Positions 11,735 through 23,807 of a stretch of DNA of 64,000 nucleotides are shown one piece after another (the first letter of the stretch is position 1; each line of letters opens with the position of its first letter). Source of the DNA: Coptis chinensis (lineage: Eukaryota > Streptophyta > Magnoliopsida > Ranunculales > Ranunculaceae). Both the position numbers and the translations under genes were made by a program. Below the pieces are notes generated by a model that was not told the DNA's origin, made no database searches, and was given only the letters and a program-made list of their open reading frames with translations. The stretch lies in NCBI GenBank assembly GCA_015680905.1, contig CM027377.1, positions 22,592,501 through 22,656,500 on the forward strand. The letters are read 5' to 3'.

Positions 11735-13090
11735 ATTCAAAAGTCATGGAGTTTGCGTTTGCAACACCTCTCTCCATGCACCCAAAAGTCGTGGAGTTTG
11801 CGTTTTCGACACCTCTCTTCACGCACCAAAAGTCATGGAGTTTGAGTTTGTAACACCTCTCTCCACGCACCAAAAAGTCATGGAGTTTGCGTTTTCAACA
11901 CTTTTCTCCATGCATCAAAAAGTCATGGAGTTTGCGTTTGCAAAACCCTACTCCACGCATCAAAAAAAGTTGGAAAACCCTTTGCAAAACCCTACTCCAC
12001 ACATCAAAAAGTCGTGGAGGTTGCGTTTGCAAAACCTTACTCCACGCATCAAAAAGTCATGGAGTTTGCATTTGCAAAACCTTACTCCACGCATCAAAAA
12101 GTCGTGGAGTTTGCGTTTGCAAAACCTTACTCCACACATCAAAAAGTCATGGAGTTTGCGTTTGCAAAACCTTACTCCACGCATCAAAAAGTCGTGGAGT
12201 TTTGCGTTTGCAACCCTACTCCACGCATCAAAAAGTCGTGGAGTTTGCGTTTGCAAAATCCTACTCCACGTATCAAAAAGTCGTGGAGTTTGCGTTTGCA
12301 AAACCCTACTCCACGTATCAAAAAGTCGTGGAGTTTGCGTTTGCAAAACCCTACTCCACGCATCAAAAAGTCATGGAGTTTGGTGTTTGCAAAACCTTAC
12401 TCCACGCATCAAAAAGTCGTGGAATTTGCATTTGCAAAACCCTACTCCACGCATCAAAAAGTCGTGGAGGTTGCGTTTGCAAAACCCTACTCCACGCATC
12501 AAAAAGTCGTGGAGGTTGCGTTTGCAAAACCCTACTCCACTCATCAAAAAGTCGTGGAGTTTGCGTTTGCAAAACCTTACTTCAAGCATCAAAAAGTCGT
12601 GGAATTTGCGTTTGCAAAACCTTACTCCACGCATCAAAAAGTCGTGGAGTTTTGCGTTTGCAAAACCTTACTCCACGCATCAAAAAGTCGTGGAGTTTTG
12701 CGTTTGCAAAACCCAACTCCACGCATCAAAAAGTCGTGGAGGTTGCGTTTGCAAAACCCTACTCCACGTATCAAAAAGTCGTGGAGTTTGCGTTTGCAAA
12801 ACCTTACTTCAAGCATCAAAAAGTCGTGGAATTTGCGTTTGCAAAACCTTACTCCACGCATCAAAAAGTCGTGGAGTTTGTGTTTGCAAAACCTTACTCC
12901 ACGCATCAAAAAGTTGTGGAGTTTGCATTTGCAAAACCTTACTCCACGCATCAAAAAGTCGTGGAGGTTGCGTTTGCAAAACCTTACTCCACGCATCAAA
13001 AAGTCGTGGAGTTTTGCGTTTGCAAAACCTTACTCCACGCATAAAAAAGCCGTGAAGTTTGCGTGCTTGCTTGCCCACTCCACGACTTTT
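11735..13090 (+). repeat. Array of about 30 copies of a 45-bp unit in the 3' region of the Tat element
   Basis: The unit runs GTGGAGTTTGCGTTTGCAAA, then ACCTTACTCCACGCATCAAA, then AAGTC (45 bases). The first four or five units at the left are more diverged and shorter. GTGGAG and CTCCAC inside each unit are complementary and can pair. The unit length is a multiple of three, which makes long open frames on both strands (up to 452 codons); these are artefacts of periodicity. The array lies after integrase, where Tat/Ogre-type elements are known to carry hypervariable tandem repeats that can seed satellites. Confidence 0.92.
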
Positions 13091-13244
13091 TTGGCATCAA
13101 TACCAACACTAGCATTAACAGATGTCATGTCAAACAGGCGGTTGCTACTATCAACTTTGTCATGCACTTGCACCGCAGATATTTCAATCACAATGTTCCA
13201 TTCTTTTGCAGTAATCACTATACCAAAACAGGACATCCCTAACA

Positions 13245-13790
13245 GTCAGAAACCGTTACTGAAAATATTTGTAACGGTTTTTATGCGTCACAGTTTGGGC
13301 GTTGCTAATTCGTTATTAATATTCGTAACGGTTTATAACCGTTACGTAATTATTTATTGTAACGGTTTCTAACCGTTACTAAAATATTTACTAACGGTTT
13401 TCTTTGCTCAACTGTATTACTCTTTAGCAACGATTTTATAAAATTAGTAACGCTTTTTGATGTTACTCTTTTTTAACATCAGTAACGGTTTTATAACATT
13501 AGTAACGTTTTTTTTGTGTTACTCTTTTTTAACATCAGTAACGGTTTTATAAAAATAGTAACGCTTTTTTGTGTTACTCTTTTCTAACATTAGTAACGGT
13601 TTTATAAAGTTAATAACGCTTTTTTGTGTTACTCTTTTCTAACATTAGTAACGCTTTTATAAAGTTAGTAACGCTTTTTTGTGTTACTCTTTTCTAACAT
13701 TAGTAATGCTTTTATAAAGTTAGTAACGCTCTTTTGTGTTACTTATTGCAAAGCTTAGTAACGGTGAAGAACCGTTACAAAACTATTTCA
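13245..13790. repeat. Left subterminal repeats of the CACTA element
   Basis: GTAACGGTT and AACCGTTAC words occur more than a dozen times in both orientations, including the near-palindrome CGTAACGGTT-TAT-AACCGTTACG at about 13324-13346. A 55-bp tandem unit (AGTAACGGTTTTATAAAGTT plus TTTTTTGTGTTACTCTTTTC and flanks) repeats five to six times from about 13430 to 13745. Subterminal repeats of CACTA elements are known binding sites for the TnpA-type protein. Confidence 0.85.
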
Positions 13791-14745
13791 TATGTAAAAA
13801 AAACAAAAATCTCCCAAACCCCCCTTCATTTTTTGGGAGACTACTTAACCTGCATAAAGATGCCCCCACTTATTGGGTATTTTACAATCGTCCATAATAT
13901 AAACAAGAAATCTCACAAGTACATCCAATCACATAATCTTTTATTAAAATAACATCACCAAAACGTCTTTCATAAATAAGACTTGCCACGAATGAAATAC
14001 ACACTGCTTTCCAAATCAATGGGACTTGTCCTTAAACTCAAGCTCTCACATCATTTGTACAAAACTAGCACCTTCAGTAGTTGTAAGCATCAGGGGATGA
14101 CTTTGGGATGGTATCATCAGAAAAGTCCCTTTCATCCTATACACCAATAGAAATAAATAAAAAGAGTCGAAAGAAGAGAAAACAAATATGTATATATAGA
14201 TATATACTTATATCCTATTCTTAAGTAGTAGCTCCTTATACTCAAACTATGGAATTCAGAAAACAGTATGATAGCATAATTCTTAAGTAGCGGTATGTTT
14301 TGTCCCTTCCAAGACATCGGAAAGTTCAAGATTTATTTTCACGTCCAACAACCAAACTCACAAAAATGTGGCAACAAGGTCTCATACTCCTAACAATATG
14401 AGCAATTCAAACTCCAATAAACTGTTCCACTTGAGCAGTCTTCAAAGATCCTACTTTTGACACTGTTTTGTGCCTTCCAGAAAAATATTTGACGCAAGGA
14501 GGTGTTCTCTCGTCTCATATACAACCCTACAGACTCTATTAATTCCATGGGAAGAGTAAGAGAACAGTTCTATTGATTATTACTAAAGAAGCTCATAGAG
14601 TCCAAAAAAAGCTATCACAGAACATTTAATTAAGTCAAGCATAGGCATACATAAATTTCCATATAAATTATTCTACTTAAAAAAAGTAAAAGAACAAGGT
14701 CAATGGAGACATACAGGAGAAATTGAACACTAGTTGAACACTTAC
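13791..14745. other. CACTA interior without a recognised gene
   Basis: On the minus strand a short reading RDFSDDTIPKSSPDAYNY followed by a stop lies at about 14075-14135 after an AG (GTATAG). It could be the last exon of another captured gene, but the protein is not recognised. Nothing else is supported. Confidence 0.4.
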
Positions 14746-14883
14746 ACATTCACATGATTGGGTTCCATGACAACAATTCCCGACTTGGAATCAATCTTTG
14801 CGTCAAGCTTTGAATTTCGCACAAGATTCACTATCCATCTTTCAGCCTCGTCATAAGTCATATTCAACTTTTCCGCAAGTGTT
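14746..14883 (-). pseudogene. Captured exon of translation initiation factor eIF3e
   Basis: The frame reads LAEKLNMTYDEAERWIVNL, then VRNSKLDAKIDSKSG and VVMEPNHVNV. This is the PCI/winged-helix region near the C-terminus of plant eIF3e (INT6). It is bounded by an AG acceptor (CTGATAG before 14883) and a GTAAG donor (below 14746), so it is a genuine exon with intron flanks copied at DNA level. The family protein has about 440 residues; only about 46 are present and no neighbouring eIF3e exon was found. It lies on the same strand as the transposases. Confidence 0.85.
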
Positions 14884-15329
14884 CTATCAGATATAAATGA
14901 AAAGACAGATGAATGGACACTGAATTTCTGCACGTCACAAATGACTAGACGAACAAAGTGAAACTAATTTACATATAAAACTGATTCTTCAAGTTTGAGA
15001 TCCAATTTTAACAACACTGAAATAAGGCTACCAAAGCTGGAAGGTGCCTTGAACATTAGCAGTTATTCATCAACTTGGGCACTAGAGCTTATCTCCAAAT
15101 GGGGACGTATGGTCTCACACTCATAATGCCCTAATGCAGATAATTAAGGAATAATATTTGGTGGAGCCAAGGTTATGATTGTTATTTAACTCAAGAATTC
15201 TACCCTTGTCCATAAGGATATTCTCAAACAGTAAATAAATAAATAAATAATATAAAAAAGAAGGTGAACAATTAAAAAGGTGATAATTTAAAGGTTAAAC
15301 TATACTCATTTACTGCCGCTATAATAAAC

Positions 15330-15732
15330 CTTCAAGGTCTTCATTATGAACTGTAATGTCTTGAGGAAGCCATCTCAAGAACATGGAAACCAAATTTCAC
15401 CCTAAAAGAAATTAGAATCATCAATACCGAATATTGAGTAATAAAGACAATAAACGGATGAAGAGTACGAATAGGACCCGTGATTAGATAAGGAAACTTG
15501 AGATGGTAGGAGTTCTTGCCGAGATTTTACCCTTCCTTTCGACTATCTATCGTGACTATAGAAATGAGTCCTGTAATGATTAAAATATATAAACTATAAG
15601 CAAAATTACCTCAGCAATAAGAGCCGCAGTTTGACTCTTCAATGCCCATTCTTCACAAGGAATGGCCATTTCAGTTATTAAACTAAGAGCAGCATTGGCA
15701 AAGTCTCTTCAGAATATTGAGTTCCACCTGTA
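15330..15732 (-). pseudogene. Captured fragment of HASTY (exportin-5), two exons
   Basis: The exon at 15610-15732 reads RDFANAALSLITEMAIP and EEWALKSQTAALIAE, ending at a GTAATT donor. The exon at 15330-15401 reads LRWLPQDITVHNEDLEG, ending at a GTTTAT donor. Both match consecutive parts of the N-terminal Xpo1-like region of HASTY, the plant microRNA/protein exportin. The piece between ALIAE and LVSMF (about 30 residues, IVRREG... in the family) is missing. A stop replaces part of the LSP segment before RDFAN. It is non-functional and on the same strand as the eIF3e piece 450 bp away. Confidence 0.82.
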
Positions 15733-16384
15733 CTAATCAGCGGCAAAGGACAAAACACGAACACTATGGATGTCAAAAGTTCATGTACAATTCAGTTTTA
15801 CAGAATATATATACGATGAAATCAGTCAAACAGGAAAGAGCGCACAAAAACAAATGATGAATATATTTATATCATTTCTAAGGATGAAAGCAAATTACTC
15901 TCCTCTTTCTTTCTCATGATCTGTAAGCCAACAATTGAATTAGATTTTTGTTTGAGTGTTAGAAGGAAAGTGATTAATGTAATTGCAGATAATGGGTCCA
16001 TAGGCAGCCTATGATGTCGCTCGCTTTAAAAGTTTATAGACGGATCCAAGTAACACAGGAATTTATTTTCATTTCAATTTTATAAAATCCATTTATTAAC
16101 ATGGAAATGAATAAAACCATTCAATCTCCTCAGAGCACAATGTACAAGGAAATAAAATGTATGTGAACTTAATAAAGCACAGCACGTCCTAAATCTTATA
16201 ATTCCCATCAAACCTAACTAAATCAGATCAATATCACCTACCACTGCACCTACAAAATGGCTTAAAAAATAAGCCAAGCTAGCTAGCTAGATTATTATCA
16301 ATATCCAGCAAGGACTGCATTAACAGGCTTTTCATACCATACCACTATAAAAAAACTCAACAAAATTCACTCACATCACTTGAG

Positions 16385-17447
16385 ACTCCATGTGCGGTCT
16401 GCGAATCGCGGAAAGCATATCGACTCTCGGTCTTCACTTAACTAACGCATGCTTATCTCATGACCGGCGTCTAATAGAAATAGAGCCGGAAGACCTTCCG
16501 AATCGCCAAGAATCGCAACTAACGGTTACCTATGTCCAAGTATCCTCAAAGCATCCTTCATATGCTGATTTGGCAAGATAAGATTAAAACATCGATTCTT
16601 GACAATAATAATCATGATCACCAAGAATCTTATTTTTATGAAGTTTGTCAAGAACCATAATAGATCTGTTAAAGTACAATATTCATCAAGAGAAGTGTAA
16701 GAGATAGTACTGTGTATTTATGAAAGATACAAGAAGGCCATTTCTTGCCAGACGCCAATTCTCTTGATATTATAAACCTATGTTACAAGGACAAGCCATA
16801 TTCTAAAAATAATCCGTGTCGGCTACGTGTGCACGTATCTGTGTCAGACACGACATGCAAACATATTCTATGTGATATACTCATATACCTCAATTTTTGG
16901 TATTTCGCCATGTCAGACACTTTGTATCTGTGTTGGATAGGGACACAATCCTTGTCAATGTAACTTAAGTGTAAATGCTTAACCACTATAGGACATTTTT
17001 GTGGACGGGACAATAACAAAGTTATACAAGTTTTTAACAGATGCCTATAGGAAGTAGAGAAGTAGAGCCACCACCTCTCCTCCAGAGCAAGATACTTGAT
17101 CATCAAAAGCGGTGAGTCAACTCCCCGATAACAGAGTAAGACCAACTTGATCGATGATCCCTCATGAGAAGAAACTTTCCCGAAAACCTCAAAATGGCGG
17201 AGAAGAAGTATTGTTGGAGAGTAGCTGAAAAATGTCATGTATTAGTTACAACATCGAACCGAAAACAAGCCATGTCGGTCATAAACAAAGCTCACTTGCT
17301 TCAAATACCTCTTTGCTTTGAAAGCATGTGCTAGCCACGTAAACCTTTTTCTCGGAGGATCCCATTATATCATAACAGCTATACTCAACTACGCAAGACC
17401 CAAGCGGGCGAAAGCAACATATCTTACAACTGTCCTTTTCCCACACC
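16385..17447 (-). pseudogene. Captured fragment of peroxin PEX6 (first AAA domain), three exons
   Basis: The exon at 17309-17447 reads GCGKRTVVRYVA (Walker A of the first AAA module), then VEYSCYDIMGSSEKK and LAHAFKAKR after a frameshift. The exon from 17224 down to about 17040 reads YSPTILLLRHFEVFG, HEGSS and SVIGELT, ending uncertainly. The exon at about 16385-16590 reads VAILGDSEGLP and GHEISM, then LSED. Order and spacing fit plant PEX6, the peroxisomal AAA ATPase that recycles PEX5 with PEX1. Introns with AG/GT ends are kept. Stops and frameshifts occur in every exon. Confidence 0.83.
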
Positions 17448-20033
17448 CTATAAGAGAACGAAAAATCAGAACTGCCCAGTGCAATTATTTTCCAAGTAAT
17501 GCAAACATATCTTCTTCTATATATGGTAAACGAATCAAGTAAAAGGCGGTACCCACACAGATGACCCACAGACACACCAATCAACAAACCAATAGCAAAA
17601 AATAACAGATCAAGTATCTTTTTTTTTTTTTATCGGTATAGGGTGTATATCTATATATAACTATAATATCAAAAATGTAGGATGAGATATCCCACAGAAA
17701 TAAAAGAATGGGAAACTAGAAAATAAGAAAAATAGAATGATTACCAACAAGATACTGCAAGTATAAAAATTACAAGTTTTTTTATAGTGCAACCTTTCAA
17801 AGGCTATATAGCACTATGGAACTAATATAACAATTCCTACCACTTTTGATCAATTTCAATGGAACTAATGCGCTAGTTTTAACAAATTTACAAAAAATTC
17901 TGCAATTGTTCTTAATCCTTAAGTGTTACAGAAACTATGAAGTTGGTTCTACCAAAATTGGCTAAAATGCCCATCAAACATGCACAAGCATACTTGAGAT
18001 TTCAAGTTCCAATTTACATAACCTAGTCCCTAATGAAAAAGTAATAAAATAAAATGTCTTTGTGAATTCTAATTGTATGGCCGCTATTCTGGTGAAAACT
18101 AGAGAATCCACTTGAAGTATTGTGGGTCTAACAACCAAAAGCTTCCACAAACAAACCACCAAAAAAATAAAATGTTAGACAAAAGGAAACAAATAATTAC
18201 TACCCCGGAAAAGAATCTTTCATCAAAAGACTTTAAGATAGAATTTCACGCTTTCAAAATTTGAAATATTGCACCCGCCACAACAACTATTCCCCGCCAC
18301 AACAACAACAATTCCTATGGGATATTGCCACAACAAATATTGCACCTGCCACAACAACAATTCCTGCCACAACAACTATTCGAGTAGATATGGAGTGGGG
18401 ACGGGCCTTTGGTTTGTCCGAGCTCCTTGAGAAAATGGAGGTGGATTGTGCGGTCGCATCTTTGCCACTAAGATCATGAGAAGGATGACCCGGTCAAGAT
18501 TGCATCAGCTAGGGATCTGTCAAAAGGTGCACTGAACACACATTTGTCCGCAGAGCCAATGTCCTAAAAGTCTAAAACCCGAGGTTCTTCCCCGAGAGGA
18601 ATAATAACATTAACAATACCATTAACAACAATAATAATAGTAATAGCCATAGTAAATATTATTATTCAGAATCCTATTGTTCTTGGCTTCTTGTGCGAAC
18701 TTCGTCTCAAGGACCCTATTATTCAAAAATCCATGTCGAACCACGAGTCCGCGCACACACATGGACACTCCACACTCGTGTCCGCCACATGGACACTTTG
18801 TACTTACTATTTCAAATTAGGGTTTCTTATGTACCCTAAAAGACTAAGACAATAATCTATTAACATAGTTACAACTCCACATATGCCACTTTCATAGTTA
18901 TTTATTTGTAAGGAGGTGTCTTCATAAGGTCTTGAGCCCAAGAATTAGTTGTGTAACCAAAGAATTGCAATGGTTTTCTTTTCCATTAGTTTTCTGTGTC
19001 TTAGTTCACACAGGTTGTCATTTCGGACACTCTGTATACGTGTCAATGTCAATTAGAATAATATTAATAACAACAATTATGATGAATTTATATACACCTA
19101 AACTACCCAAAATACTGTTATATTACTTGTTACCAGTATGTAGAAGGAGACTAAGTTTCAGAGAATTAAATTACTTTACTCTATTGTTCATAAAACACTA
19201 CAAGCCAAATATGGCAATGTACAAGAAATAAACATGTATATCTGTGAAAATTTTAGAAAGCAACAATGGAACAACTATGATTTTATTCTACATCAAACTT
19301 CATGGTGTGTGATTGGACAATTTTGGGGTGTAAAAGTTGAAATTGATGCTCCGAAAAAACACTCTAGAAATGGGCAAAAATCCTAACCAACAAACCTATG
19401 AGTAGCGGTGGTCGTGGTGACGTGACGATGTCTAACACATAAACTGCTCAAGAAATCTTATTTAGCAAAACTACTAAGCGCTTAAAGCTACGAAGCTATG
19501 TAGCTAACCAAGATGTTTGAAACAGTTAAAACAAAGTAATGGAGATAGCATTATGTAAAATATTATTGATGCCTCCAGGAAAAATATTAAGCCTAAAGAA
19601 TCTAGTAGTACCGCTCTTTAACTAACTACCTAACTAAGATGTAAAAAGGGATATTATCAATCTTGAGTGCTAGGAATCTTTTACAACAACCAAGCACAAA
19701 ACAAGGTGCAAGGCTAACATGAGGCGTTTCAAACATAGAGTACAAGGTTAGGTCCACAAGAATGAAGCGAGAAAAAGAACCGAGGAAGTAAATTAAAGTG
19801 CAAGTTGTTATAATACAATGTTATGTAAACAAAAACAAAACCAGATGCAGTCTTTAAAATCTAAAAAGCGTAAGAGATAGTCAAGTTTCAAAATATTAAA
19901 AAAGAGTTGATAACAGTTCACAAAAATTAATGAAGTGGAAATGGTATGATAAAGAAAACATAAGTGGCTTGGACATAATCAAGGTTTCAAGATGGTTAAA
20001 CTATGAAGGGAAGTTATCAAAAGCTTATATAGA
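17448..20033. other. CACTA interior, unassigned, with GTGTCxGACAC-type repeats
   Basis: No gene is recognised. A CAACAACAATTCC-rich low-complexity tract lies at about 18280-18385. Segments rich in GTGTC/GACAC words occur at about 18735-18800 and 19003-19050, resembling others at 16805-16945 and 22440-22590. These look like a dispersed small repeat family. A 13-base T run is at about 17619-17631. Confidence 0.5.
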
Positions 20034-20342
20034 GTGGAAAATTTTCTTTGCGATACACCAAACCCGTCGGGTTCCTTCTATGGATCTGCACTAGGCATCA
20101 TCAGTCACAAAGGAAACTCTTTTGCCAAGAACATCCACTTCCAGCTTGGAGATGAAGAAATGAAGTACCATTTTGGATGGACACATTTGGTGGGCAACCT
20201 GTCAAGAGTCAACATTGAGTTCAAAGTCATCTACAGTATGCCACTAAGAAATGCCGAAGTTACAAAGAATGGAGAACTCTCTTGGGACTTGGCTTGCACC
20301 TTCTATTTAATGATTGGAAACTTCAACTTTAGCCTGGGTTGA
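20034..20342 (+). other. Open frame of 102 codons, unrecognised
   Basis: The frame starts MENFLCDTPNPSGSFYG and contains NIHFQLGDEEMKYHFGW and VIYSMPLRNAEVTKNGE. Its composition looks protein-like rather than random. No family is recognised. It lies on the plus strand, opposite to the other captured fragments. It may be another captured exon or retroelement piece; a random frame cannot be excluded. Confidence 0.3.
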
Positions 20343-22858
20343 CTCATCAACTTGACGAAGTATCTTTTAAAGAGGTTGAGGATAGTTGAATGTGGGGCTG
20401 AAGTAAGAGTACTACGAATGCATATGCTATATGGGGTGCAAAATTCTAAACCACAAAATCACGACCCAATGCACACGCTATCCCCCATGCAAAAAAAACT
20501 TGTGCTATACTGCTATGTACACGGTTATAGTTGTGCTATGTACACTAGAAAGAAACACATTGCAGATTTTCTCGAGTATATTGGAAGGCAGAAATTGTGT
20601 CATCCTTAACTTAAAATACATTACTTGTAGTATCTTGTATAAACTTAATTTTAGGCCAAACAGTCCATAACTCAATTGCATAATCCTAAATTCAGGAAAA
20701 AGAAAAACGCAATAACTTGATTGTGTAGTCTTAATTTTTAGATTTTTAGAATGAAAACCCAAAACTTAATTTGCAATCTTAATTTCGGGACAAAAACCTC
20801 TAAAACTCAATCTTCAAATGTATATTGTCGCGATACTTCATTTTAGGACCAAAAAGATCCAACTTCAATCTTGAATCAATTAAAGACACTCGACCTATTG
20901 GTTGAAACTGTTGAGGACTCTACTATTTTATTTTATTTTTTATTTTGATTGGCAAGCCTGTTTTTAAATGAAACCAAGAAAATGATCTTTGGTGGGGGGT
21001 GGTTTCGATCCCAAACCTCTTGTATCATCACTAAGGTTTTACCAACTTTGCTAGTTGGCACCTGCAGACTCTCAACTATTAGTTAGGCATGTTGGTGGAA
21101 TTGACTATGACTCCTTCCTATTGACTGTTTTGTGCATATTGTAGGTAACAAATGACACAATTTTCCAGTCTATACACGGACGATAGAAGCCGTCCTTTAG
21201 ATGTTACATCCAACACTTCTGATCCTTAGTTGGATTGGCAAATTGCTTATGTTTATTGCCTAACATTAGTTAGTTGGAAAGTGAGATCCACGAATTCAGC
21301 CACTCCATTAGGCTCTCCGTATACATGTAAGAAAAACACAAACACTAAGGAAGAACTTAAACAGGTTTAAACAAGATGACCGGGGACTCCTCGATCTTGT
21401 TCAAAACTTGAACTTCCCTTAGAGAAATCGAGTATGTGCAACAGTTGTAGGTCCACACATTTGTTCTCTGTCTTACCTAAATCACTTTCAAATATTTGAA
21501 AAGTGTTGTAGCCCCACCACTAGGACCCTCTCAAATTCATCTCTAATTATTGCACCATGTCCAAAGACTCGGATTCGTTATCTCCATCGTATTTAAGTTT
21601 AATATGCTCCAATTTAGGTGGACTTGCAGTAGTTTGGTTCCTTGTTCTTGATCTGTAATTGCAACCCACGATTTCTAAATAGATCTTCTAGTCACCATAC
21701 ACGTCCGGTGACTTCAGTTATTTGGCTTTTAAGTATAGGCCACCACAAGTCCATAACACACGAGGCGGTTTGTTTTCCAGGGGCATAAGTGGCTTAAAAC
21801 ATCACCGAAGGTTCTCGATCCTCTCCGTTACATAGAAAATCTACATTGCACATATGAAGGGCTTGCCGATTTTAAAGCACTCGGTTTTTCTATAAAGCCT
21901 TAGTGCAGAGGACATCTCCTATTGGCATTCCTTGTGTCGGTGGTTATAACTATAAAGTGCTTCCTTCCATAAAAAGACTTCTCTCAAGTGAGCTAAGAAA
22001 AAGGTCTTGAGTTCTCTCTTCTTTGGACAAAGAAAGAGACCTAACTAGTATTTCTTTTGCAACAATCTAAATTGGGAAATGATAGACTATTTAAGAAGAC
22101 CGCCAACATGTAAAAGAGTATCTAGGGATAACCAAATTTTCCAAACTAATCTATATCACCTTGTCTTTGCAAACGGCACGCGGTGCCTTGTAGACACTCT
22201 TGAAGTGAATTTCTTAGTCTCTAGACAATTAAGTCATCTCACTAAATGTATAATGTCGATAATCTCAAGAAAAAGTCTCCTATTTTCTAGACATGGTATC
22301 AAAGAGGATCGATCCATCTCTGCCTTTTTCTGCTCCCCAAAATATAGGTGATTACTTAGATGAGATAAAATTTGGTTGTCTCCCGTGTTCGACTCTCTTT
22401 GATTGTTGAAGTATCAAAGGCCCATGTATAAGAACTTTGGTTTAAGTACCTAACATGTACGCATAAAATTGACGTCTGAACACTATGAAACACGCATTAA
22501 CAAAACAGGGACATGGATAAGCCCGACACACGGCACGCGAATATGACACTTTTCAAACAGTAGGATACGGACACATGAAGGACACGTAAACAGTTAAAGA
22601 ATATATTTACACAATTGAAAATTAACATTCTCCATCAGATTCAATCTAATCGTCTAGTTCAAAGCATGTCCAATTTTAACAGATTAAGCAATAAGCGGCA
22701 TAACTTCAGTTGGGTCCAATTCGGCCTACTGTTTTGTTTTAAACGAGTGAACCCCTATTCTCAGTGAAAAAAATTCAAAAACGAACAAAAAACACAAATA
22801 GTGCCCTGTTGAATTCGAGATTCATTCTCTAATATTAAACATCAGAAGTATAACTCAC
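20343..22858. other. CACTA interior, no gene recognised
   Basis: AT-rich DNA with scattered short frames that show no recognisable motif. A stretch near 20995-21075 (GGTTTCGATCCCAAACCTC) resembles a tRNA B box and could be a decayed SINE, but no A box, poly-A tail or duplication was identified. Confidence 0.4.
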
Positions 22859-22933
22859 AGTGAAAACAAATTCTCAGAGGCTGACGAAGTTCCCCGAGGA
22901 ATTTGACCATAGAGTTGATTTTCCTCGGTGTCT
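22859..22933 (-). pseudogene. Candidate captured exon, 75 bp, protein not recognised
   Basis: The segment has an AG acceptor (ATTGTAG before 22933) and a strong GTGAGT donor (below 22859), and reads DTEENQLYGQIPRGTSSAS without a stop. An upstream segment at about 23015-23075 ends at a GTAAGG donor. The joined frame reads WKSRSVMEIDTEENQ. Intron-bounded coding-like pieces on the minus strand match the style of the PEX6, HASTY and eIF3e captures. The source gene is unknown. Confidence 0.45.
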
Positions 22934-23768
22934 CTACAATATAATAGCATGGTTAGATTGGTTCGAAACATTACACATGTATGTTAATGTAATAAAATAG
23001 GAAAAACTTGAGGTTCCTTACATCTCCATAACACTTCTCGATTTCCAAACTCTGCTTAGGAATGTAACCAAATCAATCTGTTCTTGCTAAGAATTCTAGT
23101 GGATAAACATACACGCGTCTTTTTCATCTGCCTTCAAAGAAATCTGCCAAAGAAATCATACACCTGAATATCACATGCATTATCAAAGTTTCTCTTTGCA
23201 AATGTTATGTATTATAGCAAGGAGGTCACAACTAAAAGTTAAAAATAAAAAGATTTATGTGTAATTTAACTATATTGATAGTTCTAGTTTGACCTTAAGG
23301 CTCATGCATCGAACAAAGCCTGTTACCCTAAAGATTTCTCCTTTTTTGTAACAATTCCCAGTTTAACACTCTTTATACAAGTACACTTTATGTTTGCAAC
23401 AATTTCTGAACAAGGCCAATGATAGAGCATCTATAAATTCAGATTAGAACAATTTCCAAAGAACCCAATGATGGAGCCATATTTAAAATTCAGATTAGAA
23501 ATTTATAAATTATGCCCTAATAATAATTATGTACACTCAAGTCGCATTGCATCATAATTTTTCTACAAAAGAGTAAAACCTGATAGATCTGATTTTCTTC
23601 TACCTTCAAACCCTAAATCTAGATTAGAATATAAGTAATGCCTCTCTATTTTCACTATCTCTATCCGTGCATTCACGGTGTAAACCGACATGGCTCTACC
23701 CTTCCACCATTTTACTGTTGTGGGTGTAAAATGGGACATGGCTATACCCTTGTACCATTTTACACTGT

Positions 23769-23770
<2 letters not shown>

Positions 23771-23803
<33 letters not shown>
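23771..23803 (+). repeat. CT dinucleotide microsatellite
   Basis: An uninterrupted run of 16.5 CT units within a pyrimidine-rich stretch. Confidence 0.97.

Positions 23804-23807
<4 letters not shown>

Noticed and set aside
11735..13090. CRISPR-like appearance of the 45-bp array
   Set aside because: Units are contiguous with no unique spacers, in a plant retrotransposon.
11835..13372. Three overlapping long frames (385-452 codons) on the plus strand and several on the minus strand
   Set aside because: They are produced by the 45-bp period, which is a multiple of three and free of stops in several frames. No start context, domain or non-repeat coding sequence supports a protein.
20995..21075. 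Possible SINE or tRNA-like sequence (GGTTTCGATCCC)
   Set aside because: Only a B-box-like word; no A box, cloverleaf, tail or target duplication.
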